From Bacillota bacterium (GTDB taxonomy: Bacteria > Bacillota > Dethiobacteria > DTU022 > JAAZDU01): DNA of 5,382 nucleotides. The stretch spans positions 1-5,382 of the forward strand of contig JAAZDU010000249.1 in NCBI GenBank assembly GCA_012512665.1, in the 5' to 3' direction. Below, piece by piece: positions 1 through 5,275 of this stretch. The position numbers and the translations under genes were made by a program. Positions within the stretch are counted from its first letter, which is position 1; the number at the start of each line of letters is the position of its first letter. Under the pieces are notes generated by a model. It had not been told where the DNA came from. It saw only the letters and a program-made list of their open reading frames with translations, and did no database searches.

Positions 1-1034
1 CCATTTTTTAAAGATGAGAGGCTAATTTCATTAACACACGAAATAACTTTTTTTTCAGTTACCAAAAATGTAATATATTTGGCAGGCGTAATATCAAAAG
101 AAATGTTATAAGCTTTTATTTTTTCCGGAGCAATCTGTATCCCAGATATTTTTTTAATTTCCTCTTCGCTTCGTTCTTCAAGAACAATATTGTCGCCGGA
201 ATTTGTCTCAAAATCAATAGTTGATAGAGGTGCAGCTACTATAAAAGGTATATTGTGTTCTTTGGCCAAAACGGCCAGGGAATAAGTGCCAATTTTATTG
301 GCAACATCACCGTTGGCTGCAATACGATCTGCTCCCACTATAACAAAATCTATTTTTTTTTGCTTCATTAAAAAGCCAGCGCAATTGTCCGTAATAAGGG
401 TTGCATCAATTCCTTCCTGGCAAAGCTCCCATGCTGTAAGGCGGGAGCCTTGTAAAACAGGGCGTGTTTCATCGACAAATACATGTATTTTTTTCCCTGC
501 TTGGTGGGCAGCTCTAATAACTCCCAAAGCCGTCCCAAAACCAGCTGTTGCTAAAGCGCCAGCATTGCAGTGAGTTAAAATATTAGCCTTATCTGGTAAC
601 AGCTTGGCTCCTTTTTCTCCGATTTTTTTATTGTTTTCTATATCTTCTTGGTAAATTTTTTCGGCTCCTTTGGCGATTGCTTCAACCTGATCAGCCAAAT
701 CAAGGTGGGAAATATTTTTTTCTAAAGAAGTAATTCTTTTAACTGCCCAGAAAAGATTAACCGCCGTTGGACGACTTCTTAAAAGATCTCTGGCTACAGT
801 GTGAAGGTGTTTCCATAATTCATCTTTAGTGGCTACTTTTTGAGCTGAGAGAGCTAATCCAAAGGCTGCAGCCACACCTATAGCAGGCGCTCCCCTGACA
901 ACAAGGTTTTTTATGGCGGCAACCACTTCTTTCCCGCTATAACATTCAACATATCTTTCAGTTGCAGGAAGGCATGTCTGATCCAGAAGCTTTAAGGAAC
1001 TGCCAGTCCAAATAATAGGCTTTATGATACTCAT
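1..1034 (-). CDS. mtnA: S-methyl-5-thioribose-1-phosphate isomerase (3' end cut by window edge)
   Basis: This enzyme isomerises 5-methylthioribose-1-phosphate to 5-methylthioribulose-1-phosphate in the cytoplasmic methylthioadenosine/methionine salvage pathway. The frame opens with ATG at 1034-1032 (MSIIKPIIWTG) and stays open to base 1, giving 344 full codons. The B. subtilis enzyme has about 353, so only a few C-terminal residues are missing. Family motifs are RGAPAIG (residues 47-53), THCNAGALATAGFGTALG with the catalytic cysteine at Cys156, and GADRIAANGDVANKIGT with the catalytic aspartate at Asp236. The Cys-Asp spacing of 80 matches Cys160/Asp240 of the characterised B. subtilis enzyme. 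The gene starts 14 bases after the mtnP stop. A GGGGA ribosome binding site overlaps that stop, so the two genes are almost certainly one operon and translationally linked. The fold is shared with eIF2B subunits, but the motifs make the MtnA assignment firm. Confidence 0.96.
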   Translation of the reverse strand, partial: MSIIKPIIWTGSSLKLLDQTCLPATERYVECYSGKEVVAAIKNLVVRGAPAIGVAAAFGLALSAQKVATKDELWKHLHTVARDLLRSRPTAVNLFWAVKRITSLEKNISHLDLADQVEAIAKGAEKIYQEDIENNKKIGEKGAKLLPDKANILTHCNAGALATAGFGTALGVIRAAHQAGKKIHVFVDETRPVLQGSRLTAWELCQEGIDATLITDNCAGFLMKQKKIDFVIVGADRIAANGDVANKIGTYSLAVLAKEHNIPFIVAAPLSTIDFETNSGDNIVLEERSEEEIKKISGIQIAPEKIKAYNISFDITPAKYITFLVTEKKVISCVNEISLSSLKN

Positions 1035-1048
1035 TAGAAAATCATCCC

Positions 1049-1852
1049 CTATTCCTCTGGTTTGACATGTTCTGGAATGCTGCAGTTTTTACATTTTTTA
1101 CCCAGCGGTAATGCAACAACCATTTTTTCTAATATATGTTGAATTTGTTTTTTCTTTTCCCCCATCATGTCCAATACCTCTTGATGTGACAAAACATTTC
1201 CTGTTAGCCCAGCAGCATAATTTGTAACAATACAAATGACAGCATAACACAAACCCATTTCTCTAGCTAAGACTACTTCAGGCACATTAGTCATGCCTAT
1301 AACGCTTCCTCCCCATTGTTGGAACATTTTAATTTCGGCTGGGGTTTCAAAACGCGGCCCTTCAGTACAAATATAAGTGCCATCTGCTTTACCAGTGTAA
1401 GATAAATCATTTAAGACTTTTAGATAAAGAGCCCTTAATTCAGGACAGTAAGGTTCAGTCATATCAACATGAACAACACCATTTCTATCTCCATTAAAAA
1501 AACTATGTACACGGTTTTTGGTAAAATCAATAAATTGATCTGGTATAAAAAAGGTACCAGGTTTTATATTCAAGTCTAGAGAGCCAACAGCTGCAGTGGC
1601 CAGGACTTTTTTTACCCCTATTTTTTTTAACGCAAAAATATTAGCGCGGTAATTAATTTTGTGGGGTGGAATAGAATGGTTAAAGCCATGTCTGGGCATA
1701 AAGCAGACAGGAATACTGTGTACATCCCCCAAATAAACAATGGCTTCTCCGTAAGGTGTTTGCACCGTTTCTTCTTGTCGATTTTCAAAAAAGGATGCAT
1801 TATATACTCCGCTGCCACCAATTATGGCGATACTTGCTAATTTAACTAATAT
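1049..1852 (-). CDS. mtnP: Methylthioadenosine/methylthioinosine phosphorylase family enzyme; non-standard start
   Basis: The protein belongs to the PNP/MTAP family, which cleaves the N-glycosidic bond of methylthio-nucleosides with phosphate to give methylthioribose-1-phosphate, the MtnA substrate. Numbered from the proposed start at 1852 (267 residues, normal for the family), it shows the phosphate loop IIGGSGVY (10-17), MPRHGFNHSIPPHKINYRA (52-70, phosphate-binding Arg54-His55), ATAAVGSL (86-93), CTEGPRFET (162-170) and IGMTN (185-189). The purine-contacting motif is TNYAAG (210-215), with Asn211 and Ala213 where human MTAP has Asp220 and Asp222. In the family this exchange goes with 6-oxopurines, so methylthioinosine or inosine is the likelier substrate (inference). 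The C-terminus carries CKNC (254-257). The frame is open from 1936 downward, but its only ATG/GTG/TTG near the N-terminus is GTG at 1765, which would delete the GGSG loop. A strong GGGGAGG site points to ATA at 1852 (8-base spacing), or ATA at 1855 or ATT at 1858. Confidence 0.9.
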   Translation of the reverse strand: MLVKLASIAIIGGSGVYNASFFENRQEETVQTPYGEAIVYLGDVHSIPVCFMPRHGFNHSIPPHKINYRANIFALKKIGVKKVLATAAVGSLDLNIKPGTFFIPDQFIDFTKNRVHSFFNGDRNGVVHVDMTEPYCPELRALYLKVLNDLSYTGKADGTYICTEGPRFETPAEIKMFQQWGGSVIGMTNVPEVVLAREMGLCYAVICIVTNYAAGLTGNVLSHQEVLDMMGEKKKQIQHILEKMVVALPLGKKCKNCSIPEHVKPEE

Positions 1853-1860
1853 TATAATAA

Positions 1861-1867
1861 CCTCCCC
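1861..1867 (-). promoter_or_regulatory. Ribosome binding site that places the mtnP start
   Basis: GGGGAGG on the minus strand is a strong Shine-Dalgarno sequence. It lies 8 bases before ATA at 1852, 5 before ATA at 1855 and 2 before ATT at 1858, all in the mtnP frame. It is about 95 bases upstream of the first in-frame conventional start (GTG at 1765), which has no comparable site. The only nearby ATG (1869-1867) overlaps this site, is out of frame and stops after five codons, so it does not begin mtnP. Confidence 0.7.
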
Positions 1868-1886
1868 ATTTATACTAATATTTCTT

Positions 1887-1921
1887 ATTATAGCTTCGGT
1901 AAAAACGAAGGAAATCCTGCC
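1887..1921 (-). promoter_or_regulatory. Candidate promoter of the mtnP-mtnA operon
   Basis: The 94-base gap between the TPR gene stop and the mtnP frame contains a perfect TATAAT at 1892-1887 (minus strand), 19 bases before the ribosome binding site. No good TTGACA lies 16-18 bases upstream (the sequence there is ATTTCC or similar). Instead there is GGCAGGA at 1921-1915 and CGAAG joined directly to C-TATAAT. A 5-bp inverted repeat, CTTCG/CGAAG (1894-1910), fills the spacer. This may be a weak housekeeping promoter, an activated one, or one read by another sigma factor. The alternative is that mtnP is read through from the TPR gene, since no convincing terminator separates them. Confidence 0.35.
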
Positions 1922-1954
1922 ACCTAAAAGTGAACCTTAGAAAGATGCTGATTA

Positions 1955-2950
1955 TTAGTTAGCTTGTTTTTTTACCAACTGATAATATTCCTGGGCAAGC
2001 TTTTCGTTACCCAACAGTTCGTGTAAAAAGCCTAGCTCAAACAAAGTTAAAGAAGAGGAAGGATTGATCTCCTTCGATTTATTTAGGTAAAAAATTGCGT
2101 TATCAAAATCGCCAGTAATAATATACAGTTTACCTAAATAATAGCTTATTTCCCAATCATTTGGAAAATAATTATACGCTTTTTTAAAAGCTTCAATAGC
2201 ATCCTGGTAATACCTAAGATTATACAAAGTAGCTCCTATATTAAACCAGGCCATTTTAAAGGAAGGATCTATTTCCAGGGCACTTTTAAATTCTTCAAGA
2301 GCTTGTAAATAATCTTTTTGCTCTGCGTAAATATTTCCTATGGCATTGCTGGCTAGTGCTTTAAGGCCCCTGTCTTTGCATAAAGCTTTAACCAAACGCA
2401 ACTCGGCAAGAGATTTATCATACCATTTTCTTTGACAATAGGCTAGGCCAAGGCAAAAGTGTCCAAAAATAAAATCGGGTTCGCTCTTGACCACCTTTTC
2501 AAATTCAGAAATCGCTTCTTCCAGCACAGTTAGTTCCCAAAAACCCAAACCTCTTCGGAATGAACTTATAGTTTGTTCTTCATTAAGGAAGAAAAGCTTA
2601 CTTTCTAATGAAAAAAGACTGTTCTCTTTGTCTACATATTTTGTTTTCTTTTCCTTTGTTTTAGCAGCTGGTTTACGGTTTTCAAAAGGTTCTTTTTCAA
2701 TTTTATCGTCTTCAATAATATTTAAAAACTCCTGAGGTAAAGCATCAGGTAAAGTAAAGTTAAAAAGTTGTTGTAACTTATTAATCTGTTCTTCAAATTT
2801 AAGCCAATACTGCACACATTGATCCATGTAATTTCTCAATGTAAGTAAACTGTCTATTAATTGTTGTTTTCTTGATCCTGATACACCCTGGTGAAGCTCT
2901 TTAGAAATCGACTCAAGGGTTTTAAAAACATTTTCAAAACTATTTTGCAA
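1955..2950 (-). CDS. TPR-repeat protein of unknown function
   Basis: This is a predicted cytoplasmic scaffold or protein-interaction protein of 331 residues with no signal peptide or membrane segment. I chose the TTG at 2950-2948 as the start because AAAGGAGG (2968-2961) lies 10 bases upstream. The longer reading from TTG 2977 would translate through that site, and the ATG at 2956 is out of frame. Residues 1-75 are helical and charged. Residues 80-115 form a Lys/Glu-rich linker. From about 135 to 325 there are five to six tandem tetratricopeptide units, each with the alternating small/aromatic pattern, for example LASNAIGNIYAEQKDYLQAL, ending in EIDP, NYFPND or EINPSS between units. No catalytic motif is visible. 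It ends about 100 bases upstream of mtnP on the same strand, so read-through is possible, but no functional link is evident. Family-level identification is firm; the role is not known to me. Confidence 0.9.
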   Translation of the reverse strand: MQNSFENVFKTLESISKELHQGVSGSRKQQLIDSLLTLRNYMDQCVQYWLKFEEQINKLQQLFNFTLPDALPQEFLNIIEDDKIEKEPFENRKPAAKTKEKKTKYVDKENSLFSLESKLFFLNEEQTISSFRRGLGFWELTVLEEAISEFEKVVKSEPDFIFGHFCLGLAYCQRKWYDKSLAELRLVKALCKDRGLKALASNAIGNIYAEQKDYLQALEEFKSALEIDPSFKMAWFNIGATLYNLRYYQDAIEAFKKAYNYFPNDWEISYYLGKLYIITGDFDNAIFYLNKSKEINPSSSLTLFELGFLHELLGNEKLAQEYYQLVKKQAN

Positions 2951-2960
2951 AAGAACATTT

Positions 2961-2968
2961 CCTCCTTT
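2961..2968 (-). promoter_or_regulatory. Ribosome binding site that decides the TPR gene start
   Basis: AAAGGAGG on the minus strand is close to the full anti-16S complement. It lies inside the longest open frame (which starts at TTG 2977), so translation more likely begins at the TTG at 2950, 10 bases downstream. The ATG at 2956-2954 is only about 4 bases away and in a frame that closes after about 33 codons. Confidence 0.7.
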
Positions 2969-3076
2969 CAAACACAAAGATCAATAAGTTATTTTTACTC
3001 TTTATCTGTACCTTTATTCCACATTTTTGATGTGTTTATGCAGAAGATAACTTGGTAAGAACGGAGTGAAAACGAA

Positions 3077-3082
3077 ATTATA
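3077..3082 (-). promoter_or_regulatory. Possible -10 element for the TPR gene
   Basis: A perfect TATAAT lies on the minus strand in the divergent spacer between the TPR gene and the tRNA cluster. The sequence 17 bases upstream (AATAAT) does not resemble a -35 box, and a start here would give a 5' leader of about 120 bases. The rest of 2978-3122 shows only A/T-rich sequence and a short CACAT/ATGTG inverted repeat near 3020-3034, with no riboswitch-like fold I can support. Confidence 0.25.
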
Positions 3083-3122
3083 GGTAACCTCAAAAAAACA
3101 TTATTTTTACAGTAATCAGGTG

Positions 3123-3151
3123 TTGACGGCGATAAAAAAATCGGTTATACT
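3123..3151 (+). promoter_or_regulatory. Sigma-A type promoter of the tRNA cluster
   Basis: TTGACG (3123-3128) and TATACT (3146-3151) are separated by exactly 17 bases, each one base off the vegetative consensus. Transcription would start near 3158, about 15 bases before the first tRNA. This is a strong, stable-RNA-like promoter and fits a single transcript of all four tRNAs up to the terminator at 3580-3637. Confidence 0.85.
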
Positions 3152-3173
3152 AGTCTATGCGTTTGCCAGATAC

Positions 3174-3248
3174 GCCGACGTAGCTCAAAGGTAGAGCGGC
3201 TGACTTGTAATCAGCAGGTTGCGGGTTCAAGTCCCACCGTCGGCTCCA
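3174..3248 (+). tRNA. tRNA-Thr (anticodon TGT)
   Basis: The acceptor GCCGACG (3174-3180) pairs with CGTCGGC (3238-3244), followed by T and an encoded CCA. The D stem is GCTC/GAGC. The anticodon stem GCTGA/TCAGC holds loop CTTGTAA with TGT at 3206-3208, reading ACA and probably other threonine codons. The T arm is GCGGG-TTCAAGT-CCCAC, which leaves a C:A mismatch at the second T-stem pair (C3222:A3236). It is the first gene of the cluster. Confidence 0.96.
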
Positions 3249-3266
3249 TCTGAAAAAGTATGTAGA

Positions 3267-3353
3267 GGAGAGGTACCCAAGTTGGCCAAAGGGGGCAGAC
3301 TGTAAATCTGCTGGCGTTTGCCTTCACTGGTTCGAATCCAGTCCTCTCCACCA
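3267..3353 (+). tRNA. tRNA-Tyr (anticodon GTA)
   Basis: The acceptor GGAGAGG (3267-3273) pairs with CCTCTCC (3343-3349), followed by A and an encoded CCA. The anticodon stem GCAGA/TCTGC holds loop CTGTAAA with GTA at 3302-3304. The 87-base length and long variable arm are those of a class II bacterial tRNA-Tyr. The T arm ACTGG-TTCGAAT-CCAGT is fully paired. It lies 18 bases after tRNA-Thr. Confidence 0.97.
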
Positions 3354-3366
3354 TTATATTAAATAC

Positions 3367-3383
3367 AAGGAGTTTTGCTCCTT
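3367..3383 (+). other. Small hairpin in the tRNA-Tyr/tRNA-Lys spacer
   Basis: AAGGAG-TTTTG-CTCCTT forms a perfect 6-bp stem with a 5-base loop in the longest spacer of the cluster (41 bases). No T-run follows, so it is not an intrinsic terminator. It may be a processing signal or simply structured spacer. The stem contains AGGAG, but no reading frame follows it. Confidence 0.5.
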
Positions 3384-3394
3384 CAAATATTAGT

Positions 3395-3470
3395 GAGCCA
3401 TTAGCTCAGTTGGTAGAGCACCTGACTTTTAATCAGGGTGTCGCAGGTTCGATTCCTGCATGGCTCACCA
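3395..3470 (+). tRNA. tRNA-Lys (anticodon TTT)
   Basis: The acceptor GAGCCAT (3395-3401) pairs with ATGGCTC (3460-3466), followed by A and an encoded CCA. The D arm is GCTC/GAGC. The anticodon stem CCTGA/TCAGG holds loop CTTTTAA with TTT at 3428-3430. The T arm GCAGG-TTCGATT-CCTGC is fully paired. The 76-base length is standard for class I. Confidence 0.97.
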
Positions 3471-3480
3471 TTTATAATAT

Positions 3481-3566
3481 GCGAGAGTGGCGGAACGGCA
3501 GACGCGCTAGGTTCAGGACCTAGTGCCCGCAAGGGTGTGTGGGTTCAAATCCCTCCTCTCGCACCA
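3481..3566 (+). tRNA. tRNA-Leu (anticodon CAG)
   Basis: The acceptor GCGAGAG (3481-3487) pairs with CTCTCGC (3556-3562), followed by A and an encoded CCA. The anticodon stem CTAGG/CCTAG holds loop TTCAGGA with CAG at 3514-3516, which reads CTG. The variable arm (GCCC-GCAA-GGGT) makes it class II, 86 bases. The T arm GTGGG-TTCAAAT-CCCTC has a T:T mismatch at the second pair (T3540:T3554). It is the last gene of the cluster, 10 bases after tRNA-Lys. Confidence 0.96.
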
Positions 3567-3579
3567 TTTTTTATAGAAA

Positions 3580-3637
3580 AACAAAAAAACGATTTACTCA
3601 TGTAAATCTATTCTACTGAGTAAATCGTTTTTTTGTT
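3580..3637 (+). terminator. Rho-independent terminator of the tRNA cluster, probably bidirectional
   Basis: Bases 3580-3600 and 3617-3637 are perfect 21-base inverted repeats around a 16-base loop. Each arm includes a run of seven A or seven T next to a core ACGATTTACTCA. The symmetry gives a stem followed by a U-rich tract on either strand, so it can end the tRNA transcript (+) and back up termination from the permease (-). The loop repeats GTAAATC (3602-3608), which can instead pair with GATTTAC at 3591-3597 to form a shorter competing hairpin. Confidence 0.92.
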
Positions 3638-3703
3638 ATGTTTAAATTCTTTCCTTAGTATGAACTCCTGAAGGTACGACCTAATAATAATTTATAAAAT
3701 TTG

Positions 3704-3741
3704 CTGGGAGAGGTATATGTCAGCCAGACATCCTCTCCCAG
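3704..3741 (-). terminator. Likely terminator hairpin downstream of the permease gene
   Basis: CTGGGAGAGG (3704-3713) and CCTCTCCCAG (3732-3741) form a perfect 10-bp stem. It continues after a 3-base bulge into ATGTC/GACAT with loop AGCCA. It begins 30 bases past the permease stop. On the minus strand the stem is followed by CAAATTTTATAAATTATT, an A/T-rich rather than pure T tract, so termination may be imperfect and completed at the symmetrical hairpin further on. Confidence 0.7.
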
Positions 3742-3770
3742 ATATTATTTTAGTGAACGGCTAACAGCAG

Positions 3771-5186
3771 CTAAGCATTAACACCTTCCTGCCTAATATC
3801 TTTTGATCTTAATGCTTTTTCTTCTTTAATATCCTTCGGGGTTAATATATATGGAGCCCATTCCTCCGGGTACTTCTTCTGCATCACTTTTACATAAATA
3901 TAGATGACAATGCCCACGGCAAAATAAGAGCCGATAATTGCTAGCGACCGCGGGTCAATTTCTGACAGTGAGGCGGTAATTACCCATATCGGGAAAATAA
4001 CGGCTATTGCACCCAACAGCGGAGCGTAGGGCACTTTGTAGGGCCTTTCCCATTCTGGTTTTGTTCTTCTCAAAATAACGAAGGAGAGGGCAACCATCAA
4101 ATACACCACTCCGGCAATCAATGCATAGATAGTGTAGATGTACTCAACCCAGGCAATAGGAGCCAAAACGGTAAAAAAGATAGAAAATACCGCCACAACA
4201 ATGTTTGCTGCCCAGGGTTGCCCCTGGCTATTGATTTTTTGTAATACTGCCGGGAGCTGTTTTTGCAGAGAACCGCCGAGCAGGCTACGCGATGCTGCCA
4301 ACCAAAATCCGGTTAGCGTGGTCACGGTCCCGAGTATCCCCGCGATCACCACAGTCCAGGCGGCCCAGTGCATGCCAAGCAGGTCGGCGATGCGTGGATC
4401 GATTATATCTGTATTGAGAATCCACTCCGTCCCCACTACACCAGCGTTGCCGATGATAGCCGCACCGTAGACGATAAAAGTAATGGCCATAGCACCCAGG
4501 TAAGCTTTCCAGTGCTGGTTGCGCGGGAAGTTAGCTTCTTCAGACAGTTGAGGAATCATATCAAAACCAATATATTTAAAGACGAGAATTCCAACAGCGG
4601 CATAAAAACCCTTAAATCCTTGCGGAAACCACGGGGTCAAGTTGCTAAAGCTCCACTGGCCACTAGTCACAAATAAAACTACCACGCCCAAGGAAATTAC
4701 TACCATCACTGTGAACATAATATTTTGAATTATCCCCAAAAACTTAATTCGGATATTACTGATAAAATACCAGACGAGAAGGACGGCCAGGGCTAACCAG
4801 CGGACTTGCTCAAACGGTAGCGGGGCAAAGTATGAGGCCATGGTGGAGATACCGAAAGCCACGGTAGGCATGGCTAAAATATACATCAAGTATAACAGCC
4901 AATTAAAGAAATAACCGACATCCCAGTTGAAAGCATTTGATACCCAGACATTTTCTCCGCCAGACAGTGGCAACATCCCCGACAGTTCAGAGTAGCATAA
5001 AGCTAGTGGGATTACAAGGACTCCAGAAACCAGTAAGGCAATAAAACAACCGGTGCCGCTCAATTCAAACCAGTAAATCATTTCCACCATCCAGGCGGCG
5101 ATCATCCCGCCAGCAGCCATGGTAATAACTTGCCAGAGGGATAGATCTCTTCTCAATCCACTGCTAGTCTCAAAACCGTTACCCAA
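3771..5186 (-). CDS. APC-superfamily amino acid/polyamine permease
   Basis: This is a predicted inner-membrane secondary transporter of 471 residues, normal for the amino acid-polyamine-organocation superfamily, with about 12 hydrophobic helices. Rough positions are 18-40, 45-68, 90-116, 128-146, 151-174, 192-210, 229-251, 275-299, 326-345, 348-371, 388-407 and 413-433. Family marks are the TM2-loop motif YSELSGMLPLSGGENVWVSN (65-84), FKYIGFDMIPQLSEEANFPR in TM6 (203-222) and RPYKVP (381-386) before TM11. The TM1 segment reads AAGGMIAAWMVE (24-35), lacking the usual Gly-x-Gly substrate loop, so the substrate cannot be predicted. The start is TTG at 5186, with AAGGAGG 9 bases upstream. The ATG beside that site is out of frame. 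The coding sequence is visibly richer in G+C than the genes to its left. The gene points toward the tRNA cluster, with two hairpins between. Confidence 0.9.
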   Translation of the reverse strand: MGNGFETSSGLRRDLSLWQVITMAAGGMIAAWMVEMIYWFELSGTGCFIALLVSGVLVIPLALCYSELSGMLPLSGGENVWVSNAFNWDVGYFFNWLLYLMYILAMPTVAFGISTMASYFAPLPFEQVRWLALAVLLVWYFISNIRIKFLGIIQNIMFTVMVVISLGVVVLFVTSGQWSFSNLTPWFPQGFKGFYAAVGILVFKYIGFDMIPQLSEEANFPRNQHWKAYLGAMAITFIVYGAAIIGNAGVVGTEWILNTDIIDPRIADLLGMHWAAWTVVIAGILGTVTTLTGFWLAASRSLLGGSLQKQLPAVLQKINSQGQPWAANIVVAVFSIFFTVLAPIAWVEYIYTIYALIAGVVYLMVALSFVILRRTKPEWERPYKVPYAPLLGAIAVIFPIWVITASLSEIDPRSLAIIGSYFAVGIVIYIYVKVMQKKYPEEWAPYILTPKDIKEEKALRSKDIRQEGVNA

Positions 5187-5195
5187 CTATACATA

Positions 5196-5202
5196 CCTCC
5201 TT
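5196..5202 (-). promoter_or_regulatory. Ribosome binding site of the permease gene
   Basis: AAGGAGG on the minus strand, 9 bases before TTG at 5186, fixes that codon as the start. The only ATG in between (5193-5191) opens a frame that closes after 13 codons. Confidence 0.85.
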
Positions 5203-5269
5203 ATGTAGTGTAGCGCTATCCGCAGGGCATCTGTCGAAAATAAAACTTACAAATAAAATATCAGGTGCT

Positions 5270-5275
5270 ATTATA
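5270..5275 (-). promoter_or_regulatory. Possible -10 element for the permease gene
   Basis: TATAAT on the minus strand sits inside the small palindrome GCTATTATAGC (5267-5277), which overlaps the stop codon of the upstream partial gene. No convincing -35 box lies 16-18 bases upstream. Start here would give a leader of about 75 bases. The alternative is co-transcription from the upstream gene, about 84 bases away with no hairpin terminator between. Confidence 0.3.

Noticed and set aside
286..573. Plus-strand open frame of 95 codons
   Set aside because: It lies wholly inside mtnA on the other strand, over its catalytic motifs, and its protein has no domain-like pattern or good ribosome binding site.
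1049..1765. Shorter mtnP starting at GTG 1765
   Set aside because: It would lack the phosphate-binding GGSG loop and has no Shine-Dalgarno site, while a strong one sits about 95 bases upstream.
1627..1821. Minus-strand 64-codon open frame at the mtnP 5' end, considered as a frameshifted mtnP N-terminus
   Set aside because: The in-frame upstream sequence already supplies the conserved IIGGSGVY loop, so no frameshift is needed. This frame encodes nothing family-like.
1868..1954. S-box or other SAM-linked riboswitch before the mtnP operon
   Set aside because: The gap is under 100 bases and shows only one 5-bp inverted repeat and no terminator with a T-run; no riboswitch core is recognisable.
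2487..2735. Plus-strand open frame of 82 codons
   Set aside because: It is a shadow inside the TPR gene, low in complexity (Ser/Phe/Leu-rich), with no start signals.
3174..3770. Attachment site or integrated element at the tRNA cluster
   Set aside because: No direct repeat of a tRNA 3' end, integrase or transposase is present in the window.
4138..4676. Two overlapping plus-strand open frames of 110 and 102 codons
   Set aside because: Both are shadows of the permease, whose membrane helices and motifs are continuous across the region on the minus strand.
5187..5270. T-box or amino acid riboswitch leader before the permease
   Set aside because: The leader is short, with no T-box consensus (TGGNACCGCG) and no terminator/antiterminator pair.
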